DNA of 64,000 nt from positions 30,873,493 to 30,937,492 of the forward strand of contig NC_044573.1 in the NCBI RefSeq assembly GCF_901933205.1, in the 5' to 3' direction. This DNA is from Camarhynchus parvulus. Taxonomy: Eukaryota > Chordata > Aves > Passeriformes > Thraupidae. Shown piece by piece: positions 10,691-22,046 of the stretch. The notes below the pieces were generated by a model that saw only the letters and a program-made list of their open reading frames with translations, was not told the DNA's origin and searched no databases. Position 1 is the first letter of the stretch, and each line of letters opens with the position of its first letter. A program made the translations under genes and the position numbers.

Positions 10691-13600
10691 AAGCCCAGTG
10701 TGAGAGGACTGATCTCACTCAGATCAGGATCCTCTGGGTACAGTGTGGTTATGAGCACTGCCTCAGGCACTGTTTTATGGTAGCTTGGCACCTCCTGTGG
10801 CCCTGCAGAGAGGGAAACCACTTCAGGGAGTTATGGTCAGGGGAAATTTCATGTGTTCAAAGAAGTTTGTGGGGATGGTGACCTGGTGTGGCCTATTAGC
10901 ACATGGTTCAGGGCCAGAATTAGACCTACACCTATCTCATGGCAGCTGGTGCGACGGAGAAAGGCAGAGTTAGCCAGGAAGTCATTTGGTACCTGGTGAG
11001 TCATGAACTAGTTGAAGTGGGGGATGGAGAGCCACAGAATGTATCTGAGGCACAATCCTGCTGGACTGCATGCTGCTTCCTACTGGGGCCCTGCCAAGCA
11101 CGGCCCTGCCTGATTTTGGACACCCTGCTGTGATTGTGCTTCCAATAAAACAAAAGAGAAAAGGGCTTTATTTCAGGAAAAAAATTACCCACAAAGAAAT
11201 TGAATAAATGCTACTTAAGTCCTCTGTGTCCCTTTCATGAGTTTAATACAGAACACAGGTCCATCTCAAAGCCCCAACACATCACAGGGGGCCTCTGAGA
11301 CCACCTCTGCAAGAGAGTTCTGTGTGATATACCCTGTCCACAAACCTCTCTGAAGCACTCCCTACAAAGGCCAACGCAAACCAGCAGCTCCACCACTGAG
11401 AAAGCAGATGGGTTTTCCAGGAAAAAAAAGTAGTCCATGTTTCTCTTGCTCATTAAAAATATTTGACTTTGCTGAATACAGACTTCTGGATTTATACAAA
11501 GAGTAAAACAACACCTGCTCTGCTGCACAAATGCTTCAAGTCTGTGGGAAAGCAGAGGCCGGTTATCAGGAATGGGATTGCCCTGGTGGACCCAGCCTTC
11601 CTCTGCCCAAGGGCATCAAGGGCATGCTGTGCACTGCAAACATCAGCTGTGCTTGGGTAAGCCCAAAACCTTTAGGGTTCCAAGCTTCCTTGTCTGATTA
11701 TGGTCTGACACTGATTTAGAGGTTGGTTCAAGGAGGAGGGGGTGTGGTGAAGGAGTTCTAAGGAGGCTCTCTGTCTTCTTGGAAAACTGAGGAACCTCAG
11801 GCAAGCCATGCAATGGATGACGTGCGTCAGTGAGGAACCTGACAATGCAGAGCATGACTTCTTCCATAAGCACCACCCTCCTCTCTAGAGCAGGTTTATA
11901 TACTGCAAGAACGTCACTCTACACCCTCACAAGTGAAGTTTATTAGCATGCTCCTTATTATTTTTCATGAGGAATTTGCACACATGGGGTGAAGATTAAG
12001 CCCCAGTTCCAATAAACTCTGCATCAGCTGTACAAACCTGTCCCAGGGAACAGATAGACACAATGGAGCAAGGGCATAAATCACAGCATGGAGAATGAGA
12101 GTGGTAGGGGGTAAATCAGGAAGGTCAGAATAGTTGGATGATAAAGGAGGCAACACAGCGGTCTCAAAGGCAGTATTTGTCTGATGGTGCATAACTCACA
12201 TGTAATTTGTCCCTATGAATAACAGCCCAACTTCACCTCCATTGTCTTCTCTTTCTTCACCTCTCACCATGACACCTACTGGAAGTGAAACTCAGATCAC
12301 ACTAAGGTCAAGGCAAAAGAGAAAATGGGACGCGGGTGTTTAGGGCTTACCGTGCTCACATCTATGTCAGTGACCAATGTCCAATGTCCCAGTGCTTAAG
12401 AGAACGTCTGCCAATGCAGGCAAGCACACACTGAAGAAATTGGTCTGGCAAGTCGATGGTTAAAAACCCCCACAGGCAGGTCTGGAGCAGGAATGCTCAG
12501 GATGAGCCACGGAGAGTTGGGGAGTCATTAGGAAGGCTGCAGCGCCCTGATGTCCACAAGACAGACAGGAGATATCAGATCTTCAGCTCATCAGTGTGCT
12601 GAGGGGGCACAACCCCTTAAAGTCATCCCTGAAGTTCGTGGGCCATGGAAGTCTGTGGAATGGCATTGCTACCACATCACAGTATCCTCAGGTGGCACAC
12701 ACTAGTGCAGCTTCATTCTGAAATTAGGTGCTGATTTGTCCCAAAATAGGTTTTTGGCTGCTTCAGTGTTGTGAACTTTTACCACAAGCAGAACTCTACC
12801 CTGTTGTTTCGATAAGAGACAGAGGATGTTTCGCAAAACTTTGTGGCAGAACATGTAACGCTGACCAGAGGGCTGTCAGATTTGCAAAACTGGGTGAAAT
12901 GTTGCAAACAGGCAGGCTGGCGCCATTGGAGAGCAATTCCGAAAAACACTCCCGGACACTTCCCGCTTTCTACCACGGACCCAAACAGCCTCCAGATATG
13001 CTTTTAACAAATGCTTCTGCATCCCAAATACTGTCTAGCCTCCAGGGCCTTGAGGCACTGCCCCAGCACCTATGAAAGGATAGAAATAATGAATATGGAA
13101 AGTTTATTGAGAGTAAAAGGAGCCAGAGGTTTGAATAGGAATAGAAGTATTTTAAAAAGCATTGGCTTTGCACTCCATAGTTCTGCAGGGAACTTGCCAA
13201 TCCTGCAATGCCAAAGACTGAAAATGCCACCAATATATCTCTCTTAGGGGCCACCCAAAATGTCTAAGTAGATGACCATGCCATTGTGTGATTCCCTAAA
13301 ATAAAATTACTGTAATTGTGGTTAGGCTTTAGCTATCCAGGAGCCACATGAAAGAACATAAAAGCCACAGAATAACTTAGCTACATTGTCTCCTGGGGCT
13401 TTGCCAGGGCTATTTCTAAGATGATGAAATCTCTATCTCTGGAGAACTTATGCTCAATTTCAGGTTTCCAGTTATCTGACTTTTTTTGCCTGGAAAATGG
13501 CTCTATCACCTTGAATTCGCTGGTGTTTGTTCTTCCGCAGTCGAATCCTATCGTGGAAATGTAATTAGGGATAAGCTGTTCTCTGGCACCAGCCTTGCTC

Positions 13601-14070
13601 GGGAGGCCCAAGTCCCACCCCAAACCCAGCGCAGTCTAAAGAAGAGGCAGCTTGTTTGAGGACATCACACAGGAGCTCATGGCCATCCTGCCGAGTCATC
13701 CTGATAGCAGGAGCCTCTGCCATGCAAAGGTGTGCAGTTATTTTTGCTTGGTGCTCCACTAAATGCAAAAGTCGAACCAGCTAACCCAAGTATAGGAAGG
13801 GGAGGCAGAGAAGATCTGCAGTTTGTGGTACGAGCAGCACAAGTGGATGGCTGTGCCCGTAAAACTATTGCAAAGTCTTTTACTACCTGCCACTGTGTGG
13901 CTGGGGCCCTTGATTGCTTTTTGAATAAACAGAGCTGCAGTGGCAGCAGAACAAGTTAGAATTATTTCCTACAACCACAACCTGCACATTAGGAAGCATG
14001 TCTAATACTGAGAGACCCAGAAATGAGGATAAACATTGCATCTTATGAGGGGACTGGTGAAATCCCTACA
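10691..14070. other. No gene recognised; unique sequence with two CpG-retaining patches
   Basis: No domain-bearing frame; the largest are 115 codons (12728-13075) and 97 codons. Two patches, about 12810-12978 and 13517-13692, keep 7-8 CpG each in roughly 170 bases, against a CpG-poor background. A short near-duplication GACCAATGTCCAATGTCC lies near 12373. Confidence 0.5.
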
Positions 14071-14115
14071 TTAGGGATGAAAATCAGGAAACTGAGGTCT
14101 CTATGTGAGGCATTC
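14071..14115 (-). repeat. Possible MIR-like fragment, antisense
   Basis: GGGATGAAAATCAGGAAACTGAGGTCTCTATGTGAGGCA resembles the reverse complement of the MIR core (TTTTACAGATGAGGAAACTGAGGCACAGAGAGG). The match is short and stops at both ends, so confidence is low. Confidence 0.35.
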
Positions 14116-16014
14116 AAGAAATTTCAGTCTTTCCTTCCCCTAGAGAATGCGAGCAACCCATACCCAAGGGTAACAAAGTGACCTAGAGCTCTAAATATTC
14201 TTTTCAGAAATTGATTGTGCAGAGAGCTTTCAGCAGGAGAGGTTTATAAAGCTGATCAGCTTTTGAATATAACTCTTGGGTCCTTAAAGATTTAAACATA
14301 TTAAGAGTCAAAACATTCTGATGTCAACTTTTCAAATCTGTGGAAGTTCTCACTCCCACATCCATGTTTGTTCTCTGCTTCCATTCCTTCACAGAGTTAC
14401 GCTGGCACTGTGGTCCCACCAGGCATCTGCAGCAGCCTTTTTGCCCTGCTCTTTGTGTATCATTCCTAAGATATCAGAGCAAAGTCAGCCAGTGAGCAGA
14501 GTCTGAGTTATTAGATTCAGTCAGCAAATACAGTAGCAGTGTAAACAGCAGACACGTCCAGAAACTCCAGAGCCGTCCCCTCTGTCTCCAAGGCTCATGC
14601 CTCTCTTCTGTCCTGAATTTCTGAATAGTTTCAAGGCTGATGCCAGTTCTGCACTACTCCAGCAGAGCAGGCACAACCCACTGCAGTAACCTAAGAGTTT
14701 TGGGGGCTGGGGAAGAAATAGCCTCCTTTCATCATCTGCCTGTATTGGTAGTAAAACTTTCTCAAGCTCTTCCTCTGATACATACTCAGTGGTTAGAGGA
14801 AGAAGTAAAGAGGGGCACCAAATGCCCCACCCCACAGAGAGCACATTTGCATCTTCAACTGTTTGTTTAGCCATGATAGTCCCCAGCTAGCAAATCCTCA
14901 AGGTGCTGCTCAGGCAAGCTTGAGCAGGAGAGTCCATGTCCCAAAAGAAGCTGTTGGAGTTTCTAAGTTATTCAAAGACCCTGATCATATGCTCATCTCC
15001 TGTTCTCTTTTTTCCTTGTCTCTTCAGTTGTGCCATCATTCCTCGTTATTTAGGTAGCACATGTTTTCATGCAGGGGTTTAAATCTCTCATACTGTCTGC
15101 CCCTGGTAAAGATGTCTGGCTTATGAAACTGCCTTGGAAAAATCTTCTAACACATTTCAGCATGGACCCCACGCACCCACCAGAAACACCTGGTGGTATT
15201 TTGACCTGACTCACTCTTCCATGTAGAGAAAAGTAAGGGAACAGGACCTCCCCACTCCCTGTTCAGGAGCTACACACACAGGCAGGTAAGAAGGTCATGC
15301 TGCTGCACAGCTTTGGCCACTGCTGCCCAGGGCATCCCTCTCTGTTTTCATGTCCCCTCTGTAGTCACAGGTAAATATGTCGCAGGCAGCAGAGGAGGGA
15401 CCTTGACAGTGCTCCCCTGTCTGGGTGGGTTTCCACCTACTCCAGCTCCAGAAGCCCTCCTGCAATTCAGCAATTTTAACTCTTACAGAAAGCTGGTTTT
15501 CCAGACACCCATACTGATGAGAAACACTTGACAATGCAAAAGGTAATGGCTTGAAAACTGAAAGGCCAATAAATCCTCCTGCCCCCACTGCATTTCTTCT
15601 CAGAGCTGGTGCTCTTTAAGGCAAACTTCCAGGAGTCTGACCCAGGGACATGGGACAGCTGAGGCTGGTGATACCATGTAAGTGGCACTCAGGCATTGTG
15701 TCTTTCTGCACAGAGGTGAACTATGCTGGCAAATAGGGAGGCAATGTGTAACCTGCTGTGCTAATTATATATATGCCAGTAACCAGGGAAGGGCCTGTGT
15801 ACGTGCCAGTGCCTGGACGAGCCTGGAAAGACAGGCATGATAGGAAAAACTGCTATCTCTCCTTTTCCTTTTCTTCTCCATTCAAAGCACTTACACAGAA
15901 CATAATTGAGGACGGTATTTATTTATTTCTTTGAATGAAAAAGAAAAATTGTGCTTGTGATTTGGGAGGAGAGCTGCCAAAAGAGCAACTGGAGCCTTTC
16001 CAACACCTCACAGT
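14116..16014. other. No gene recognised; unique sequence
   Basis: A 117-codon minus frame (14521-14874) overlaps a 76-codon plus frame. Neither has a domain and both are read as chance. No repeat recognised. Confidence 0.55.
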
Positions 16015-16100
16015 CTAGTAGTTAAGCATTGCCTGAATTGGGCACCAGGGAATCTTGAGTCCTGCTTTCTTCCACTCACTGGTTTATAACTCTTGGCATT
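16015..16100 (+). repeat. MIR-like fragment, sense (5' half)
   Basis: TAGTAGTTAAGCA...GGCACCAGGGAATCTTGAGTCCTGCTTTCTTCCACTCACTGGTTTATAACTCTTGG follows the MIR order AGTGGTTAAGAGCA...GAGTCCTGGCTCTGCCACTTACTAGCTGTGTGACCTTGG. Divergence is high, and the piece ends where MIR would reach GGGCAAGT. Confidence 0.5.
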
Positions 16101-19100
16101 TAAAAAGGCACCTTGTAAACATTTAATTCATTGTCCTTTGATATATAATTGAATCATTTGCTGGCTTGCCTCGTTAGAGGGCGGAAAGCACCCTGCAAGG
16201 GGAAGTTTTCTCTCTCTCCAGCCCTTCCTCGCCTGCTGGGGTGCAATGGCACCAGCAGCTGGATGCCTTCCGCTCCCCACCAGCTGCTCTCTGGCTGCCT
16301 CTGAAAGAAGGGATGTCACCTTGGAGAAGGAAGGTCTTCTCTCTCTCTGTTGCCAGATCTTCCCTCACTTTTGTGGCACCTGCTTCAAGTTCCCTCATCA
16401 GTGGTTCTCAGCCAGCTGCTGTGTCAGCCCAAGCCCCAGCCTCGAGCAAGCCCAGCCAAGCCCTTCCCCATGGCTGGCTGCTGTGGGACTGGTGTGGAGG
16501 TGGGGGTCCCTGATGAGAAATGTGGTCGGTTGCTGGGCTCTGTGGAGGTGCCCGGATGTTCACCCAGGCATTCAGCAGGTCCCTGCTGTGTGTGAGGAAG
16601 GGATGTGCACAGAGCTGTCTCCAGCAGGCCTGGGGTTGGCTGGCTCCCTGCTTAAGTCAACGCGGGGTTCTTTTAAAGTGTCTTCCTGTCATTATTACTT
16701 ACCTTTAACGCACAGGCCAAGGCTTGTTTGGCGCTGTGGCAGAAGCCCTGCCTCTCTGTTACACCTCATGGACAAATTAGTGGAGATCTTTGCTGCATTC
16801 CAGTAAGGGACTGAAACAACAAATCTGCTGGTTAATCATTTATTGCTGTGTGAACCTGCTGAATAGCAAATATACTAAAAAGGGGAAAGGAAAGGGCATG
16901 GCAAGAGATTAACTGAGGACAGTCAAAAGTCAAGCAGAAAGGAGAGGGGATGAGACTGGAAAGGTCAGGTGGCAAACAGGAAGGTTACTGTAGTGTAAAC
17001 ACTGTCTCAGCTGCACAGGGGCCAGATGCACTATCCTGCTGCCAGTTCAGCCCTCTCTGCTCCATGACCACAGGTAGCGCAGGCTGAATGACTAGCTACT
17101 GCCTCCAGCTGAATCTGACAACCTGTCTGCCCAGGAGAGATATTTGGATTCACTAAGTTTCTTTCACCTTTCCAAGACCCAGGTCCCCAGTGCTCACAAA
17201 GCATGTGCTTCTCCCAAAAAGAGACCTGTCACCCTAGCACCCTTTAAAAATGTACTTCTCCGTGCAAACTGTTGTTCTCACCAAAGGCTCTGACTGCCAA
17301 AACCACCAGCACTGGGGTGGTGGGCAAGGCAAATCAACTCAAGTCAGAAAGCCGATTGTCCAGGAATGGAGTTCTCTTATGGACTCCAGTGTGATAGAGC
17401 TGGTGGGACAGCACACAGCTGTGTCTGTTATGATCACAAATAGAGCTTGAGCAGAACAAATGTCCCCCTCCTAGACACCTGTGGGGTATTCACTTTAGCC
17501 CGCCAAAACCTGCAGACAGGGAGCTGGGACAGCGAACACAGCCATTGTCACCCAGGCCTTGTCTGCTCCTGAGCACCCCAGCTAGAAGGCAGTTGGCCAG
17601 GAAAACAGGGATGACCACATGGTCATTGGCAGAATTTACAGTGTGGTTTTACTGGCCAGCGGGTGCTGGGAAGCATAACCCCATGGCAGCAGGGTCTGAG
17701 TAAGCAGCAAGCCCATGCAGACTGGGACAGGGTCTACCCTCACACTAAGCACACATCCAATAGGAAAGGTTACAGGAGAAGCACCCCAAAGCCAAGGAAA
17801 GGGCTCCATTTAGACTCCTGTTGACATAGCAACGGTATGACATTGCCAGCATGCCCAGAGCATGGTGGCAGTACCATGGGATATCTGCCCAGGCAGTGGG
17901 GAGTTTGTTTTGAGAGAAGCACAATACTGGGTGAATGCCACAATTCAGAGAAACAAGTACTTTGGCCAACATAAACAAAGCAGTTATTGATATATTTACA
18001 TAGCCAAGGTTCCTGACTTGAATTGTCAGCATCCACTGGACTCAGTTGCCTTTTCTTTGCTCTCCACCTCAAGCCACAGTGTTGAACCTGACACGGGAGC
18101 AGGTCTGAGAAGTCTGGTTGATCATCATATAGCTTCATCCATGTTGACAAGGAAGACTCTGAGAAAACCCATGGTGCCAGCATGCTCAAGCCTATTGCCT
18201 CCAGCAGCCCCACTCCTGCTCTGTGAAGGGCTGTGAGAATCACCAACCACTGCCCTTGCTCCAGCCACACTTGGATATCCCCATGAGCTTTGGCTTCATC
18301 TGGAGTCACAAGTAGTGGAAAGGCTGAGGTGAGTCTTGGTGTCTTGAGGGAAAAAGAGGTGAAGAGGAAGCCTGTTGCTATGGGTCTCCCAGAACTCGTG
18401 TCCTTCTCCTGGGGTGAGGGGCAGGGGGCAGTTTTGAACACCTTAACCAAGGAGAAGAAGGCTTTCTCTCCTGTAGAACACCTTGTCCTGTTTGCAGCTG
18501 GCTAGGAAGGAAGGTAAGTTAGGAAGGGCAACAGGACCCCACTGACCAGTTCTCTGAGGACTCAGCGGGCTAGTCCTTCAGAGGCAAAGAATGGTATTTT
18601 ACTCCTACTGTTTTGTAAAATAGTAACAGGTGAAAGAATAAAATAAGCTAGTGCCCATTTGATGGGCCCAGCACGATTATACTGCTTCACAGTGTGCATG
18701 ACAAAAACAAACAAACATGTCTACCAGAAATTCTCCTGTTTTTGCCTGCATGAAAGCACAAATTGCATGACAAAGTATTTTTGCAGTCAGTGTTCTCATT
18801 AAAAGCAATTAAAATAAGCAGGAGCATTTTGCCAAAGCTGAAAATCTCTGTCCATTTTATTCGGGCAATTTGCCTTACAGCAGCTAAGGATCAGCTGAAA
18901 ATTGACCAAACGGGGAACCTCCCTTTTCCTTGTTAAGGCTCTGCCAGACTGCAGTAGGGTGGCAACATCAGTGTGGGGAAAAGTGGGAACAGGTGGCTGA
19001 GGAGAAAAAGGGAGGGAGAATGAGAGGAATGGAAGTGGTATTACTGGCCAGTGGTCATATGTTTTGATGCCTAACAGAAATAAAATGTTCTGGCATTTCA

Positions 19101-20504
19101 GTTTTTCCATGGGGCCAGCAACAGAGGATGTAGTTCTCTCTATGACAAACTCGCAGCCTAGTTCCCCAGAGAGCTCTGCTCCTGAGTTCCTCCAGCTCAT
19201 TTTGCCTGATAGGCTCAGCAATTCTGCAGCTGGTGTCATGTTACACCCAAACTTCTGTCAGCAGAAGACCAAGACCAGCAGACTTCACATTAGAGCACAA
19301 GCAAGCCATAGGTGTCAGTGTGCAAACCTGGGCTTGTCAGAAAACAGGGCTGACATCCTGATGATGCCAAATGAGAGTCAATTCCCTCCCAAGCAAAACA
19401 GTGAATGGGGAGTGGGATACCACATACCTGAGAGGGGATGACAAGGGAAGCAACCACCCATGTGTGAGACAACAGGGAAGTACTGCCCCCAAAATACTGA
19501 CATTAACTCCCACTTGAAATATTTTTACGCAGACAGAGCCAAAGAGAGGGTCTTTCACAAACTGTACAAGAAATTCAGTAATTAATAATAGAGGGATAAA
19601 AAGGTGAATGCCACCTCATGATAGAGCAGGACCCTCGGCTCCCTTGTGTCAGCTCAGAGCAGAGGGCTCTGTGTCACACGGACAATGAACAGGCCTTTGG
19701 CTCCACTGCTCAACAGGGGGAATCTTGGCCATCCCATTCTTCAGAGCTGGCAGCTGAGCCATAGAAAATGTGAAAATCTTTTCCTCAGGGACTTTCTAGG
19801 AACTCAGTTCAGGAGGATTCCTATTGCTGAAAAGGACAGGCATCAAAGCACTACATATCCTGTGGGAGGAAAAGGGGAATTCTTTCACAGACATCATCTC
19901 TTCCTTATGTAATTAAAAAAGTCAATGGGAAACAAATCCAGACATGAATATTTATCTTCAGCTTCCTGGTAAGCGTTTTGCTGCTCTAATTCCCCTGGCC
20001 TTCTTCCTTTTTTTTTTTTTTTGTAGAGAGAACCCAGATACAGTGGCTCCCCATTAGGACTTGGGCACCTGGGGACGTGTTGTCTGAGAACCTGTTGACC
20101 CCCAAGCTGTCTGACTGAGCTGACACATGCATCTTCATCTAAAATTTTCCCTGAAGACTCAGCCCTCGATGTAGTATTTTCCATAAAGGGTAACACTGCA
20201 GTAATTCTGTTAACAAGCAGTGCTGTGAAACTGCCTGCTGATCCCTTCCCACCGTCATCTCAGGCAGATGTCTGAGGGGGTAAGATGGAAAGGGATCTGT
20301 CAGCCCAGCTGCATTAATTTGAGACATCAGCAGGACACAGGCCTCCTGTGGGCCCTCTGCACAAGAGTGACCTTGGTTGCATGAGGCCAGACTGTCAGGG
20401 CTTGGGAAGGGCCACAGACACACCCCGAGGCAGCATTAGAGGTGGCAGCCTACTGTGCCTCTGCCTTCCCCAAAAAGCTCTCCAATGCAGCTCTGGTAAC
20501 ACAC
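16101..20504. other. No gene recognised; unique, partly GC-rich sequence
   Basis: Contains two of the longest open frames in the window: 186 codons on + (16246-16806) and 226 codons on - (17770-18450). The first has two other + frames open beside it. The second has no domain, no signal peptide and no ordered motif, and a plus frame is open over part of it. Both are treated as chance frames. A short splice-site-like arrangement at 18477-18519 is listed as a weak finding. A T15 run lies at 20008-20022. Confidence 0.5.
20008..20022. repeat. T15 homopolymer
   Basis: A run of 15 T preceded by pyrimidine-rich sequence and followed by GTAGAGAG. It could be read as a poly(A) tail on the minus strand or as an acceptor-like polypyrimidine tract. 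Neither reading has further support. Confidence 0.9.
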
Positions 20505-20694
20505 ACTGGAAGAGGTTTCCCAGAGAGGGAGTGGATGTCCCATCCCTGGAAACATTGAAGGTCAGATTGAAGGGGGCTCTGAGTAGCCCAATCTAATTAA
20601 AGATATCCTGCTTGTTGTAGTGGGGTTGGACTAGATGGCCTTCAAATGTCCCTTCCAACCCAAACCATTCTATGATTCCCTGATTCTATTATTC
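20505..20694 (+). mobile_element. CR1 LINE, 5'-truncated 3' end
   Basis: Clear bird CR1 3' untranslated end on the + strand. The block GGAAGAGGTTTCCCAGAGAGGGAGTGGATGTCCCATCCCTGGAAACATT is followed by AAGGTCAGATTGAAGGGGGCTCTGAGTAGCCCAATCTA, then GGGGTTGGACTAGATGGCC, then GTCCCTTCCAACCCAAACCATTCTATGATTC with an imperfect repeat of the ATTCTATG tail. About 190 bases survive, so no coding part of the element is present. This extreme 5' truncation is normal for CR1 because reverse transcription starts at the 3' end. It is a non-functional copy. The subfamily cannot be named without alignment. Confidence 0.95.
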
Positions 20695-21623
20695 TTTTCA
20701 TGGTCTGGGAGAGGAAAGAAACTCAACCAAGATCTCCCTAAGCAAACTCCATGTCCCTGCTGCCAGTGCTCCCATGCTCAAGGATGCTACAATTTACTCT
20801 GGGGTCTTATGTGTGAGGAAGCCCCAGCCCCATAAAACAGACCATACCCTCAGCTCACTATTTTTGCTCTTCACAGAGCCAGGTGTGTTTGCAGAGTGAA
20901 GAACCACCTGGTTAAGAAGAGCATGAGTTAGACTTGTTTGTATAACCCTACTTTTCCTGCCCCCAGTCCAAATACTATGATGATTTACATGGAAAAGATG
21001 CTTTACTTTTACCCCTGTCCACACAGAACAAACTGTAATATGCAATCTACACAAACACATTATTCAATTTTGTTTTATCTGTGTTTATCAGCCCCTCTCT
21101 ACCCAATCTATGCCCTGAACATAACTATTACTAGCTTCCTGCTGCGGTACTTTTCCCATTGTACCTGCTCCTTCACAAACATTAATGAGATTAAGGCTAA
21201 CATGATGAGATTAAGCTTCCAGCATCTGGATCATCCACCAGATTCGTGCTCAACCTGGGTTCCTGCTGTCTCCTCTGGGGTCCCTATGGTGGGAAACTAA
21301 CTACTAAATACCACCTCTACATATATAGAGAGCAGAGTTAGAAACACTTCAGTGAATGACTCTAATCAACTTGCTGGCTGCAGGTAGAGTTTCCCTTTTC
21401 AGCCTATTTTGGGGCTTTGGAAAACTACCACAAAAAAGGAAAGATTATTTCAGGGCAGAGAAATGTCATTCTCTAAAACTTATTCTCAGAAACCAATGAA
21501 TCATTTTAACAAAAAATGTTTTTCAATCAACTCATTCATTAATTAATCATGCTGAAGCAAGATTTTTCCAGAATGGAAAATTTTAAGTCAAATAATGACT
21601 GGCAATATTATAAACAACTGCAA

Positions 21624-21653
21624 GAAAAAAACCCAAAAAAACCCAAAAAACCC
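21624..21653. repeat. Short (A6-7 CCC)n repeat
   Basis: Three consecutive blocks of six or seven A followed by CCC. A small low-complexity tract. Confidence 0.85.
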
Positions 21654-22030
21654 AGAATCAGATGAACTGCTGCCTAACTTTACCTGACACTGTCCCTAAC
21701 AGATGGCCTTCCCACAACAGCAACACCTCTCCTGTCAAATTTAACCATGTGGTCATGTGAGTACCAATTTAGTGGTACTTCTACCTTTATAAAGACTAAG
21801 AAAAATATTGAATATGGACTTCTAATGTTATGTGATACAATCATGTAATAAGAAATAAGAAAGTGAAACAGCACAGAACGTTGTATCTCGCAAAGACTGT
21901 ACTTCCTTGTCAGTCAGGAAGCCCAGGTAATTTACAGGGCACATGAGATCAGGAAGTCCATCAAGATGTTCCTGGCACAGATTAGTCACAGGACTATTTA
22001 TCCAAGGGTCAGTCACATGTGTGGAAAGTT

Positions 22031-22046
22031 AAAAAAAAAAAAAAAA
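22031..22046. repeat. A16 homopolymer
   Basis: An uninterrupted run of 16 A. No retroposon body or target duplication is recognisable upstream. Confidence 0.9.

Noticed and set aside
16246..16806. 186-codon + frame
   Set aside because: Two further + frames are open over the same bases, the composition is stop-poor, and there is no domain.
17770..18450. Longest open frame in the window (226 codons, minus)
   Set aside because: No recognisable domain, signal or ordered motif. A plus frame is open over part of it, and no splice context fits. A frame of this size is plausible by chance in 64 kb of moderate GC.
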